Assembly (NCBI GenBank): GCA_963775315.1
Contig: CAVZIN010000012.1
Coordinates: 124,001-188,000 of the forward strand
DNA length: 64,000 nucleotides
Direction: 5' to 3'
Source of the DNA: CAWGHZ01 sp963775315
GTDB lineage: Bacteria; Pseudomonadota; Alphaproteobacteria; MPNO01; DASWLB01
Part shown: positions 20,237-31,419 of the stretch, in pieces
Layout: each line of letters starts with the position of its first letter
Position numbering within the stretch: position 1 is the first letter of the stretch
Program-made: the position numbers and the translations under genes
The notes under the pieces: model-generated
What the model saw: only the letters and a program-made list of their open reading frames with translations
The model's database searches: none
What the model was told of the DNA's origin: nothing

Positions 20237-21343
20237 ATGACCACCGACGCGCAGGCGGGGGCAATCCTCACCGTCGATTTGGACGCGGTGGCGGGAAACT
20301 GGCGGCTGCTCCGCGACCGGCTAGGCGGGGCGGAATGCGGCGCGGTGGTCAAGGCGGACGGATACGGGCTCGGCATGGCGCCGGTCGCCCGCGCGCTCGC
20401 CGCCGCCGGCTGCCGCTCCTTCTTCGTCGCGCATGCCGAGGAGGGGATCGCGCTCCGCGCCGTGCTGCCGCACGCCGCGGTCTACGTGATGCACGGGGTC
20501 GCGCCGGGCGAGGCGGGCGAACTGGCCGCCCATCGGCTGGTGCCGGTCGTCAACACGCGGGACGAGCTTGCCGCGCTCCGCGCCTTCGCCGCCACGAGCG
20601 GCCAGCCGGTGCCCACGGCAGTCCACCTCGATACCGGCATGTCGCGGCTGGGGCTGGAGGCGGAGGACGTCGCCCTTCTCGCCGACGACCCCGGCGCCTT
20701 CGCGGGAATCGCGCTCCGGATGGTGCTGAGCCATCTGGTCGCCGCCGAGGAGGCGGGCGATAGCTCCGCCGACCGTCAGCTCGAACGGTTCGGCGCGCTA
20801 CGCGCCCGCCTGCCCCGGGCGCCGGCGTCGATCGCCAACTCGTCGGCGATCTTCCGCGGGCCGCAATTCGCCCTCGACCTCGCCCGGCCGGGAGCCGCGA
20901 TCTACGGTCTCGCACCGCTCGAATCCGTCCCCAACCCGATGGCCCAAGTCATTGAGCTGAAAGGGCGAATCCTGCAGGTGCGGTCGATTGACAGCCCCCG
21001 GACCGTTGGCTATGGTGCGACGCACCGTGTCGCCGCGCGGTCGCGCGTGGCAACGGTGGCCGTGGGATACGCCGACGGGTATCTTCGGTCCCTCTCGAAC
21101 CGGGGCAGCGCCTTTCTCGCGGGCGTGCGCGTGCCGGTGGTGGGGCGCGTCTCGATGGATCTGATCACGCTCGACGTCACCTGCGTGCCGGAGGCCCTGG
21201 CCGATGCCGGCGCTCAGGTCGAGCTGATCGGGCCGAACCATCCGCCCGACGCCCTGGCGCGCGAGGCGGGCACCATCGGATACGAAATCCTGACCTCGCT
21301 CGGCCGGCGCTATCGGCGAATCTACATCGGCATCGGCGCGTGA
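20237..21343 (+). CDS. alr: Alanine racemase
   Basis: PLP-dependent alanine racemase (368 aa), which makes D-alanine for peptidoglycan. The PLP lysine is K39 in VVKADGYGLG, and the catalytic tyrosine lies in the VAVGYADGY segment. It starts 25 nt after dnaB, a linkage common in proteobacteria. Its stop overlaps the mlaE GTG start (GTGA), so the following ABC permease is translationally coupled. Confidence 0.96.
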   Translation: MTTDAQAGAILTVDLDAVAGNWRLLRDRLGGAECGAVVKADGYGLGMAPVARALAAAGCRSFFVAHAEEGIALRAVLPHAAVYVMHGVAPGEAGELAAHRLVPVVNTRDELAALRAFAATSGQPVPTAVHLDTGMSRLGLEAEDVALLADDPGAFAGIALRMVLSHLVAAEEAGDSSADRQLERFGALRARLPRAPASIANSSAIFRGPQFALDLARPGAAIYGLAPLESVPNPMAQVIELKGRILQVRSIDSPRTVGYGATHRVAARSRVATVAVGYADGYLRSLSNRGSAFLAGVRVPVVGRVSMDLITLDVTCVPEALADAGAQVELIGPNHPPDALAREAGTIGYEILTSLGRRYRRIYIGIGA

Positions 21344-22113
21344 ACCCCCTCGCCCCCATCGGCCGGGTGTTCCTGCGCTTTCTGGCGGCAACGGGCCGGC
21401 TCGGCATCTTCACCGCGACCGCCGTCGGCAACGCCGTCACCCCGCCGATCTACCCGCGGCTGATCGGGCGCCAGCTCATCGACGTCGGCTACTACTCGCT
21501 GCCGGTGGTCGGGCTGACCGCCGTGTTTACCGGCATGGTGCTCGCCCTGCAAAGCTATGTCGGGTTCTCGCGCTTCAACGCCGAGAGCGCCATCGCCAAC
21601 GTGGTCGTGCTGTCGGTCACGCGCGAGCTCGCCCCGGTGCTGGCCGGGCTGATGGTCGCCGGGCGCATCGGCGCGGCGATGGCGGCCGAGATCGGCACCA
21701 TGCGCGTGACCGAGCAGATCGACGCGCTGGTCACGCTCTCGACCAACCCGTTCAAGTACCTGGTGGCGCCGCGGCTGATCGCGGGCCTTCTGATGCTGCC
21801 GCTGTTGGTGTTCATCGCCGACATCATCGGCGTGTTCGGCGGCTACATCATCTCGATCGGCAAGCTGGGCTTCAACCCGGCGACCTATTTGCAGAACACC
21901 TGGGACGTGCTGCAGCCGATCGACGTGATCTCGGGACTCGTCAAGGCGGCCGTCTACGGCTTCCTGATCGCGCTGATGGGCTGCTACCACGGCTACCAGT
22001 CGAAGGGCGGGGCCGAGGGCGTCGGCCAGGCCACCACCAACGCCGTGGTGTCGGCCTCGGTGCTGATCCTGTCGTTCAACTACGTCATCACCGAGCTTTT
22101 CTTCGCGAAATGA
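21340..22113 (+). CDS. mlaE: MlaE-type ABC transporter permease
   Basis: A 257-aa inner-membrane permease of the MlaE/TTG2B family, with the signature TGMVLALQSYVGFSRF and the GRIGAAMAAEIGTMRVTEQI coupling region. In other species MlaE works with MlaF and MlaD to move phospholipids between membranes. It starts with GTG overlapping the alr stop and itself overlaps mlaF (ATGA). No mlaD, mlaC or mlaB follows, so partners must be elsewhere. Confidence 0.92.
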   Translation: MNPLAPIGRVFLRFLAATGRLGIFTATAVGNAVTPPIYPRLIGRQLIDVGYYSLPVVGLTAVFTGMVLALQSYVGFSRFNAESAIANVVVLSVTRELAPVLAGLMVAGRIGAAMAAEIGTMRVTEQIDALVTLSTNPFKYLVAPRLIAGLLMLPLLVFIADIIGVFGGYIISIGKLGFNPATYLQNTWDVLQPIDVISGLVKAAVYGFLIALMGCYHGYQSKGGAEGVGQATTNAVVSASVLILSFNYVITELFFAK

Positions 22114-22889
22114 GCGGGAACGTCCCCAAGATTGCCGTCAAGGGCCTGGTCAAGACGTTCGGGCCGAAACGCGTGCTGAACGGCATCGACCTCGAAATCG
22201 GCCAGGCCGAATCGGTGGTGGTGATCGGCGGATCGGGCTCCGGCAAGTCGGTGCTGATCAAGAACATCCTCGGCCTGCTGCGGCCCGATTCCGGCTCGAT
22301 CGCGATCGACGGCGAGGAGACGGCGGGGATGGGCGGGCGCCGGCGCGAGCGGGTGCTGCGCAAGTTCGGCATGCTGTTCCAGGGCGCGGCCCTGTTCGAC
22401 AGCCTGCAGGTCTGGGAGAACGTGGCGTTCGGGCTGATTCAGGGGCGCGGCGTGGACCGGCGGCAGGCCCGCGACGTGGCGGTCGAGAAGCTGGCGCTGG
22501 TCGGGCTCGGCCCCGAGGTCGGCGAGCTGCGCCCGGCCGAGCTTTCCGGCGGCATGCAGAAGCGTGTGGCGCTCGCCCGTGCCATCGCCGCCGAGCCCGA
22601 GATCCTGTTTTTCGACGAGCCGACCACCGGGCTCGACCCGATCATGGGCGACGTCATCAACGATTTGATCGTGGCCTCGGTGAAGCGGCTCGGCGCCACC
22701 GCACTGTCGATCACCCACGACATGGCGTCGGCGCGCAAGATCTCGGACCGGATCGCGATGATCTATGGCGGGCGCATCATCTGGGCCGGCCCGACGGTGG
22801 AAATCGACCGGTCCGGCAACCCCTATGTCGACCAGTTCATCCACGGCCGCGCCGACGGGCCGATCCAGATGGAGGTGCGGCGCACGTGA
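22110..22889 (+). CDS. mlaF: MlaF-type ABC transporter ATP-binding protein
   Basis: A 259-aa ATPase that powers the MlaE permease. Walker A is GGSGSGKSVLIK, the Q-loop follows, the signature is ELSGGMQKRVALARA and Walker B is ILFFDEPTTGLDP. The start ATG overlaps the mlaE stop. The gene ends the dnaB-alr-mlaEF run; a repeat-rich gap separates it from radA. Confidence 0.93.
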   Translation: MSGNVPKIAVKGLVKTFGPKRVLNGIDLEIGQAESVVVIGGSGSGKSVLIKNILGLLRPDSGSIAIDGEETAGMGGRRRERVLRKFGMLFQGAALFDSLQVWENVAFGLIQGRGVDRRQARDVAVEKLALVGLGPEVGELRPAELSGGMQKRVALARAIAAEPEILFFDEPTTGLDPIMGDVINDLIVASVKRLGATALSITHDMASARKISDRIAMIYGGRIIWAGPTVEIDRSGNPYVDQFIHGRADGPIQMEVRRT

Positions 22890-22909
22890 GCCGCTTAGGA
22901 CCAGGAGAT

Positions 22910-23009
22910 CCCTCTCCCCTTACGGGGGAGGGTGGGAAGGGGGTCCGGCCCCCACCCGGCGCCTGCTTGCGCGGACGCCGACCTCCCCCTTGCCGGGGGA
23001 GGGTGAGAA
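22910..23009. repeat. REP-like intergenic palindromic repeat pair
   Basis: Two hairpin-forming units lie in the gap between mlaF and radA. The second is a perfect 8-bp stem, CCTCCCCC / GGGGGAGG (22982-23002); the first (22911-22932) is similar with a bulge. Each is followed by GGGTG(G/A)GAA, giving a 15-base direct repeat with one mismatch, 71 nt apart. This looks like the dispersed palindromic elements common between genes in alphaproteobacteria, and may also act as a transcript end. Confidence 0.6.
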
Positions 23010-23038
23010 AGCATCCGACGGATCGTCGCGAGACCTGA

Positions 23039-24426
<1,388 letters not shown>

Positions 24427-24430
<4 letters not shown>

Positions 24431-25077
24431 ACTTGATCGACATCGCCCTGATCGCGGTGCTGGTGGTCGCGGGGCTCGGCGGATTCCTGCGCGGCCTCGT
24501 GCAGTCCGTGCTGGCGATTGCCGCCTGGGTCGGCGCCGCCTTCGCGATCATGTACGGCTTCCCGGTCGTCGCGCCGGTCGCGCGCCAGTACATCGCGCTC
24601 CGCATCGCCGCCGACGTGACCGCCGCCGCAATCCTTTTCATCGGCAGCCTCGTCATCCTCGCCATCATCCGCCACCGGATCGCGCGGCTCGTGCGCGGCA
24701 GCGCGCTGTCGGCGCTCGACCGCTCGCTCGGCTTCGTGTTCGGGGTGATCTTCGGGGCGGTGCTGCTGTGCGTGGCCTATTTCGGCGCGTCCTGGGCGGC
24801 GGGACCGCGCAAGACCTGGCCCGACTGGGCACGCGAATCCAAGGGCCTGCCGGTGGTCGAGAGCCTGACGCTCGGTGGCTGCGCCCTGGGGCCGCCGGGC
24901 GCGCTGGCCCGCTGCCGCAAGGTACTGGGCAACGAGGGCGCCTCGCGCCAGGACATCGAGCGCCAGTTCGAGCGGCTGACTGCGCCCGCGACCAAGGCGC
25001 CCACCGAGGCGCCGCGGCCCGGCTACTCGCCCGAGGAGCGGCGCGACCTCGACCGGCTTTTCAATTCGACAAAGTAG
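24427..25077 (+). CDS. cvpA: CvpA family inner-membrane protein
   Basis: A 216-aa protein with four predicted transmembrane helices in the first 125 residues and a hydrophilic C-terminus. The start MNLIDIALIAVLVVAGLGGF is typical of CvpA. The radA-cvpA-purF order is conserved widely; CvpA has been linked to colicin V export and envelope stress, but its molecular role is unsettled. It is coupled to radA by a 4-nt overlap. Confidence 0.9.
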
Positions 25078-25180
25078 CCAACGAATTTTGGCCCAGCCCC
25101 CGCCATTGCCCCCGCCCGCCCGACGCGCTACATGCGGGGTGCGGGCGACGGCGGACGGGGCCGGCCCGGATGCGGAGTCC

Positions 25181-26636
25181 ATGCTCACAACCCATCCCTT
25201 CGACGACGACCACCTGCACGAGGAGTGCGGCGTGTTCGGAATCTACGGCCATGACGACGCGGCGGCGCTGACCGCGCTCGGGCTGCACGCGCTGCAGCAT
25301 CGCGGCCAGGAGGGGGCGGGCATCGTCTCGTTCGACGGCGAGAGCTTCCACCCGCACCACGCCATCGGCCATGTCGGCGACAATTTCAGCGAGAAATCGG
25401 TGATCGCCCGCCTGCCCGGCTCGGCGGCGCTCGGCCACAACCGCTATTCGACGACCGGCGAGACGCTGCTGCGCAACGTGCAGCCGCTCTATGCCGATTT
25501 CGAATTCGGGCGGGTTCGCTATCGCCCATAACGGCAACCTCACCAATGCGCGCAAGCTGCGGCGCGAGCTGGTCCGCCGGGGATGCCTGTTCCAGTCCAC
25601 CACCGACACCGAGGTCATCATCCACCTGACCGCGACCAGCCCGCAGGCCACCGTGACCGACCGGCTGATCGACGCGCTGACGCAGGTCGAGGGCGCCTAT
25701 GCGCTCGGCGCGCTGACCAACGAGGCGATGATCGGCGTGCGCGATCCACTGGGCGTTCGGCCCTTGGTGCTCGGCCATCTCGACGACGCGTGGATTCTGG
25801 CATCGGAAACCTGCGCCCTCGACATCATCAACGCCAAGTTCGTGCGCGAGATCGAGCCCGGCGAGGTGGTGGTGATCGGCCCCGACGGGGTGCGCTCGCT
25901 GAAGCCGTTCGCGGCGCGCGCGGCCCGCTTCTGCATCTTCGAGTACATCTATTTCGCCCGGCCCGATTCGACCGCCGGCGGGCGCAGCGTCTACGAGGCG
26001 CGCCGGCGCATCGGCACCGAGCTGGCGCGCGAGGCGCCGGTCGACGCCGACATCGTGGTGCCGGTCCCCGATTCGGGCGTGCCGGCCGCGCTCGGCTACG
26101 CGTTCGAGGCGGGCATCCCCTACGAGCTCGGCATCACCCGCAACCACTATGTCGGGCGCACCTTCATCGAGCCGGCCGACCACATCCGCCACCTCGGCGT
26201 GCGGCTGAAGCACAACCCGAACCGGTCGGTCATAGCGGGCAAGCGCGTGGTGCTGGTCGACGATTCGATCGTGCGCGGCACGACGTCGACCAAGATCGTC
26301 GAGATGATCCGCGCCGCCGGCGCGAAGGAGGTGCACATGCGCATCGCCTCGCCGCCGACCACCCATTCCTGCTTTTACGGCGTCGACACGCCGGAGCGGA
26401 GCGCCCTTCTCGCCGCGAGCCACGACGTCGCCGAGATGGCGCGGATCATCGGCGCGGACTCGCTCGCCTACGTCTCCATCGACGGGCTCTACCGCGCGAT
26501 GGGCGAGGAGGGACGCATCGCCGACCGGCCGCAATTCTGCGACGCCTGCTTCTCGGGCGATTATCCGATCCCGCTGACCGACCAGGAGGAGGGCGATATG
26601 GCGCGCCAGCTCTCCTTGTTCCGGCATCTCGCTTAG
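25181..26636 (+). CDS. purF: Amidophosphoribosyltransferase PurF, frame broken by one extra base
   Basis: First committed enzyme of purine synthesis (PRPP plus glutamine to phosphoribosylamine). The N-terminal Ntn amidotransferase reads from ATG 25181, with catalytic Cys exposed after a propeptide (HLHEEC16GVFG). The frame then breaks at about 25,505-25,511 and resumes as GGFAIAHNGNLTNA, continuing to the PRPP motif VVLVDDSIVRGTTS and a normal C-terminus. Removing one base gives 484 aa with no other stop. Because purF is core and all other residues look conserved, a sequencing or assembly error is more likely than a real mutation. Confidence 0.9.
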
Positions 26637-26650
26637 GGAGTCCGATCCGG

Positions 26651-27418
26651 ATGGCCGACGGCAGGCTCGAGGGACGCATCGCGCTGATCACCGGCGCCTC
26701 GCGCGGCATCGGCGCCGCGGTGGCGCGCCGCTTCGCCGCCGAGGGCGCGCAGGTCGTGCTGGTCGCGCGCACCACCGGCGGGCTCGAGGAGGTGGACGAC
26801 CAGATCCGCGCCGACGCGGTTGCCGCGGGGCGCGAGCTGGTGCCCGCGACGTTGGTGCCGATGGACCTCGCCAACGGCGCCGAGATCGACCAGATGGCGC
26901 TGGCCATCGCCCAGCGGTTCGGCCGGCTCGACGTTCTGGTCGCCAATGCCGGACTGCTCGGCCCGGTGACGCTGACCCCGCAGATCGACCCCGACGCCTG
27001 GGACCGCGTGCTCGCGGTCAACCTGACCGCCAACTGGCGGTTGATCCGCGCCTTCGATGCGTTGCTGCGCGCCTCGGATGCCGGCCGGGCGATGTTCCTG
27101 ACTTCGGGCGTGACGCGCCACCACCCGGCCTATCGCGCATGCTACGCGGTGAGCAAGACCGGGCTCGAGGCGCTGGTCAACGTGTGGGCGAAGGAAACCG
27201 AGAAGACGACCGTGCGGATCAATTTGCTCGATCCCGGCGGGCTCCGCACCGACATGCACGCCGAAGCGTTCCCTGGTCTCGACCCCATGGATTTCCCCGA
27301 GCCCGAGACCATCACCGGCGTGTTCGTCGACCTCGCCGAGCCGGCCTGCACCCGCCATGGCGAGCTGGTGCGCGCCCAGCCCAACGCCCGCGGCGGCCAT
27401 CCACCGGCGCAGAACTGA
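26651..27418 (+). CDS. SDR family NAD(P)-dependent oxidoreductase
   Basis: A 255-aa short-chain dehydrogenase with TGASRGIG (about 15-22), ANAG (about 98-101), the catalytic Ser in FLTSGV and YAVSK. Arg in VLVARTT after the second strand favours NADP. Segments such as VNVWAKETEKT and the C-terminal GELVRAQ resemble the YciK-type group. It follows purF closely (14 nt) with AGGGAG upstream, so it may be co-transcribed. It converges on der. Confidence 0.88.
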   Translation: MADGRLEGRIALITGASRGIGAAVARRFAAEGAQVVLVARTTGGLEEVDDQIRADAVAAGRELVPATLVPMDLANGAEIDQMALAIAQRFGRLDVLVANAGLLGPVTLTPQIDPDAWDRVLAVNLTANWRLIRAFDALLRASDAGRAMFLTSGVTRHHPAYRACYAVSKTGLEALVNVWAKETEKTTVRINLLDPGGLRTDMHAEAFPGLDPMDFPEPETITGVFVDLAEPACTRHGELVRAQPNARGGHPPAQN

Positions 27419-27428
27419 CGGAGCAAGG

Positions 27429-28769
27429 CTACTTCTTGTCGAACGGGTTCTTGCCCCGCCGGGGCAGGATACGGATCGGCACGCCCGGCAGGTCGAACGT
27501 CTCGCGGAGCCCGTTGGCGAGGTAGCGGAGGTAGGATTCCTCCACGTCGTCCGGCCGGTTCACGAACAGCGCGAAGGTCGGCGGACGCGCCTTCACCTGG
27601 GTGATGTAGCGCGGCTTGACCGGCCGGCCGGCGGCCGTGGGCGCCGCATGGCGCGCCGACATGCCGTCGAGCCAGCGGTTGAGCGGGCCGGTCGGCAGCC
27701 GCTTGTTCCACGCCCGGTCGGAGGCCAGCACCGCGCGCATCAGCCGCCCGATTCCGTCGCCGGTGAGCGCCGAAAGCGGGACGACCGGCACGCCCTTCAC
27801 CTGGGCGAGCGAATCCTCCAGCCGCTCCGCGATGGCGCGCCGCGCCGCCTGGGGCTCCGCCACCGCGTCCCACTTGTTGGCGGCGACCACGAGCGCCCGC
27901 CCCTCCTCCGCAGCCTGACGCGCGATGGTGAGGTCCTGGCGCTCCATCGGCGCGGTGCCGTCGAGCACCAACACCACCACGTCGGCGTAGCGTATGGCGT
28001 GCAGCGCGTCCGCGACCGCCGCCCGCTCCAGCGCCTCGGTCACGCGCGCGCGGCGGCGGATGCCGGCGGTGTCGACCAGCCGCACCGGCCGGCCGGCCCA
28101 GCGCCATTCGATGGAGACGGCGTCGCGCGTCACCCCCGGCTCGGGCCCGGTCAGCACCCGTTCCTCGCCAACCAGCCGGTTGACCAGGGTCGACTTGCCG
28201 ACGTTCGGCCGGCCGAGGATCGCGAGGTGGAGAACGGCGCCCTCGCCCTCCGCCGCGTTCTCGACGCCCGCGGCCGCGGCGACGAGCGGCTTCAGCGCGT
28301 CGTAGAGCTCGGTCATGCCCTCGCCATGCTCGGCCGAGATCTGGATCGGCTCGCCCAACCCGAGCGCGAACGCATCGAGCGCGCCCGCCTCGCCCGCGCG
28401 CCCTTCGGCCTTGTTGGCGGCAAGGATCACCTTGGCGTGGTGGCGGCGCAGCCAGGCGGCGAAATGCCGGTCGAGCGGGGTGAGGCCCGCACGCGCGTCG
28501 ATGACGAACAAGGCGACGTCGGCGTCGGCCAGCGCCCGCTCCGTCTGCGCCCGCATCGCGGCCTCGAGCGTCGCCGCCGCGGCGTCCTCGAGCCCGGCCG
28601 TGTCGATCACCCGGAAGCGCAGATCGGCGAGCCGCGCCTCGCCCTCGCGCCGGTCGCGGGTCACGCCGGGAGTCGGATCGACGATGGCGGCGCGCCGTCC
28701 GACCAGCCGGTTGAACAGCGTCGACTTGCCGACGTTGGGCCGTCCAACGATGGCGACGGTAAACGCCAT
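27429..28769 (-). CDS. der: Ribosome biogenesis GTPase Der
   Basis: A 446-aa GTPase with two tandem G domains, GRPNVGKSTLFN near residue 9 and GRPNVGKSTLVN near residue 185, and a C-terminal KH-like domain. It acts in 50S subunit assembly and is normally essential. Both NKxD-type motifs (NKAEG and NKWD) are present. It is the last gene of the yfgM-bamB-der cluster, 14 nt after bamB. The start ATG at 28769 begins the first strand (MAFTVAIVG). Confidence 0.96.
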   Translation of the reverse strand: MAFTVAIVGRPNVGKSTLFNRLVGRRAAIVDPTPGVTRDRREGEARLADLRFRVIDTAGLEDAAAATLEAAMRAQTERALADADVALFVIDARAGLTPLDRHFAAWLRRHHAKVILAANKAEGRAGEAGALDAFALGLGEPIQISAEHGEGMTELYDALKPLVAAAAGVENAAEGEGAVLHLAILGRPNVGKSTLVNRLVGEERVLTGPEPGVTRDAVSIEWRWAGRPVRLVDTAGIRRRARVTEALERAAVADALHAIRYADVVVLVLDGTAPMERQDLTIARQAAEEGRALVVAANKWDAVAEPQAARRAIAERLEDSLAQVKGVPVVPLSALTGDGIGRLMRAVLASDRAWNKRLPTGPLNRWLDGMSARHAAPTAAGRPVKPRYITQVKARPPTFALFVNRPDDVEESYLRYLANGLRETFDLPGVPIRILPRRGKNPFDKK

Positions 28770-28783
28770 GCGGCGCCCGTCCG

Positions 28784-30122
28784 CTAGCGCAGCGCGACCA
28801 GGGTCGCGTCGTTGGTGAGGACGTAGACCGTGCCGTTGGCCACGATCGGCGAGATCAGCACGCCGGAATCGAGCTTGATGCGGCCCAGCGGCTTGCCCGT
28901 ATAGGGCGAAACCGACCAGATTTCGCCGTCCGAGGCGGGCACCAGCAGCCGGTCGCTGACCAGCACCGGCCCGGTCCATCGGATCGGGTCCTCCTTGTCC
29001 TCCGGGTCCTCGAAGCGGGGAAGCTGGGTCACCCAGCGCACCCGCCCGTCCGCCCGTTCGAGGCAGACCAGCTCGGCGCCCGTGGTGACGACGTAGATGT
29101 AGCCGCCGGCGACCCACGGCGTGTGGACGCTGGCGATCTCCTGCTCCCACACCCGCCCGCCGGTGCGCAGATCGATAGAGACCATGCGGCCGGAGTTGGC
29201 GACGGCGAGCACCCGTCCGCGATCGATCACCGGGTCGCCCTTGATCTGGGCGATTTCGGACACCGGGTCGGCGCGACGGAGCGGCGTCAGGGTCTCGTTC
29301 CAGGCCACGCGCCCGTTCTCGGCGCGAAGGGCGAACAACTCGCCCGACGTGTAGGCGGCGATCACCACGTCGCCCTCGGCCGCGGGGCTCGCACCGCCGA
29401 GGAGGCCCGCGGGCTCGACGATGCCGGCCTGCATCCAGAGCTCGTGCCCGTCCGACGCGGCAAGGGCATGCAGCTCGTTCGCGATCGTGACCACGAACAC
29501 CCGCCCGTTCAGCACGGTCGGCCCGGCCCGCATCGGTCCGGTGACGCGGTGCATCCAGATGCGCTTGCCGGTCTTCGCGTCGAGCGCATAGACGTCGGCA
29601 TAGCCGGTGGTGACGAAGAGCCGGCCGTTGAAGTAGGCGACGCCGCCGCCGCGCGGCCCTTCGTCCTCGTTATGGGGCGTGAGATCGACCTCCCACAGCG
29701 ACCGGCCGGTCTTGGCATCGAACGCATGCAGGTCGGCCGAGGAATCGAGCACGTAGGCGCGACCGTCCGCCAGGATCGGCTGGGCCAGGAGCTGGGTGTC
29801 GTCGGACGAGCCCTCGCCCGCATCCACGCTCCAGGCGACCTGGAGAGTGCCGGGCGCGGCGAGATGGTAGTTGGCGTGGCTCGGCACCCCGCCCGGCTGG
29901 GGCCAGTCGGGGTCGCGATATGGCCGGGGCAGGCGCACCTCGACGTCCTGGATGCGCTTGTCGGGCTTCAGGGTCGAATTCGAGCGACAGCACCGAAATG
30001 CGCTCGCCCTTCAGTGGCTCCTTGTTGTCGCTGCCGCCGAAATAGCCGCTGCCGCAGCCGGCGAGCGCGGTGGCGCAGAGGAGCGCGGCGAGGGCGGCCG
30101 CGCCGCGCGTCATACGGCCCAT
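28784..30122 (-). CDS. bamB: Outer membrane assembly lipoprotein BamB, frame broken by one extra base
   Basis: PQQ-type beta-propeller lipoprotein of the BAM complex that inserts outer-membrane proteins. The N-terminal part starts at ATG 30122 or 30113 with a lipoprotein signal ending LAGC, then SGYFGGSDNKEPLKGERISV. The frame shifts at about 29,976-29,980 (a GAATTC). The remainder (from about 29,975 down) has repeated propeller blades such as VYALDAKTGKRIWMHRV. Removing one base joins them into 445 aa. The order yfgM-bamB-der is conserved in proteobacteria, which supports a functional gene and a consensus error. Confidence 0.88.
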
Positions 30123-30124
30123 CG

Positions 30125-30775
30125 TCAGCCGCCCAGGACGGCGAGCATCTCGGCCGCACGTCCGCGCATCGACTGGGGCGCGTCCGCGTCGTCGGCGAGC
30201 TGGCGGTAGAGATCCCTGGCCTTCTTGGAATCGCCCGATTTGAGGGCGATCAGCGCGCGCAACTCGCGCGCCGAGAAGCGCCACGGGCTGCTCGGGGTAT
30301 CGAGCGGCGCCAGCCGCGCCTCGAGCTTGGGCGCGTCGAGCTTGGGCAGATCGAGGCTGTGCAGCACCGACAGGACGGTCGCTGCATGGCGCAGCGTCGG
30401 ATCGACCGAGGAATCGGCCGCCACCCGGTCGTAGACCTCGACCGCGCCGGCCACGTCGCCGCCATCGGCGCGGAGCGCCGCGCGCTGCAGCCGGGCGAGG
30501 GTCTGGTAGCTGCCCCCCGAATTGTCGGCGAGGTTGGCGAACACGGTCGCCGCCTGCTCGCGCTTGCCGCCGGCGGCGAGCGCCTGGGCCTCGGAATACT
30601 GGTTGCTGGCCGTGAGGCGCTGATTCTCCTGGTAGCGCTCCCAGCCATAGATGCCGGCCGCGATCAGCAGGAGCACCGCAATCGCGGTCATCACCCGGTT
30701 GCCGTACTTCTTCCACAGCCGGAGGTAGTGCTCCTGCTTCAGCTCCTCGTCGATCTCGCGGAAGATATCGCCCAC
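30125..30775 (-). CDS. YfgM-like tetratricopeptide repeat protein
   Basis: A 216-aa protein with a cytoplasmic start, one transmembrane helix (about 28-45: VMTAIAVLLLIAAGIYGW) and a periplasmic TPR-like helical domain. It matches the YfgM/BamB-neighbour family (tetratricopeptide repeat-like domain) that works near the Sec translocon and periplasmic chaperones. I chose GTG 30775 because GAGGAG sits 6 nt upstream; an upstream ATG at 30832 has no such site. The stop is 2 nt before the bamB start. Confidence 0.88.
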   Translation of the reverse strand: MGDIFREIDEELKQEHYLRLWKKYGNRVMTAIAVLLLIAAGIYGWERYQENQRLTASNQYSEAQALAAGGKREQAATVFANLADNSGGSYQTLARLQRAALRADGGDVAGAVEVYDRVAADSSVDPTLRHAATVLSVLHSLDLPKLDAPKLEARLAPLDTPSSPWRFSARELRALIALKSGDSKKARDLYRQLADDADAPQSMRGRAAEMLAVLGG

Positions 30776-30897
30776 GCGCCACTCCTCTGGGACCCAGCCG
30801 CGCAAAATAGCGCTTGGCGGGGGTTGTGGCAAACCTGCCCGGCCGCGACCGAAGGTCCGGAGCGGAGCCCTGGACGAGGCTTGCGAAATGCGAAAGA

Positions 30898-31275
30898 ATG
30901 ATGACGGTCGCCGCCGGAGAGCGTGACATAGCCAAGCCTGCCACCGTCTTTCGCCTTGCCGACTATCGCCGTTCCGCCGCCGCGGTGTGCTTCGGCCGCC
31001 CCGAACTCAACCAGCTCGTCTCGCTCTACAGCCGCCGGGTCATCGGCGGCGAGTGGCGCGACTACGCCATCGACCAGGACGCCCGGCACGCCGCCTTCTC
31101 GGTGTTCCGCCGAGCGAGCGACCGGCCGATCTATACCGTCTGCAAATACGCCCAGGGCGTTCACCCCGAGGGCGAGTACGCGGTCTACGCCAGCGGCAAG
31201 CTGGTCAAGCGCGCCCGCTCGATGGGCGAGGCGCTGGCCTGGTTCGAGGGCCGGCTGAAGCTCGTCTCGCCCTGA
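30898..31275 (+). CDS. DUF2794 family protein
   Basis: A 125-aa cytosolic protein of the DUF2794 family, which is largely confined to alphaproteobacteria. Family features are FRLADYRR near the start, ELNQLVSLYSRRVIGGEWRD and AFSVFRRASDRPIY. Its function is unknown. Two adjacent ATG codons (30898 and 30901) could start it. It is divergent from the yfgM cluster. Confidence 0.82.
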   Translation: MMTVAAGERDIAKPATVFRLADYRRSAAAVCFGRPELNQLVSLYSRRVIGGEWRDYAIDQDARHAAFSVFRRASDRPIYTVCKYAQGVHPEGEYAVYASGKLVKRARSMGEALAWFEGRLKLVSP

Positions 31276-31419
31276 TCCGCAGGCCTTGTGACCGGCGTCA
31301 CCGCCGCGGAGTGACATCCGTCACGTTTGTCCGCGACAGCGCGCCGCAGGCCCCCTGTGTTCACCGACCCTTAAGCGCCACCTGCGATTCTCGAAAGCGC
31401 AAGAACGCGGTGTGCCGCC

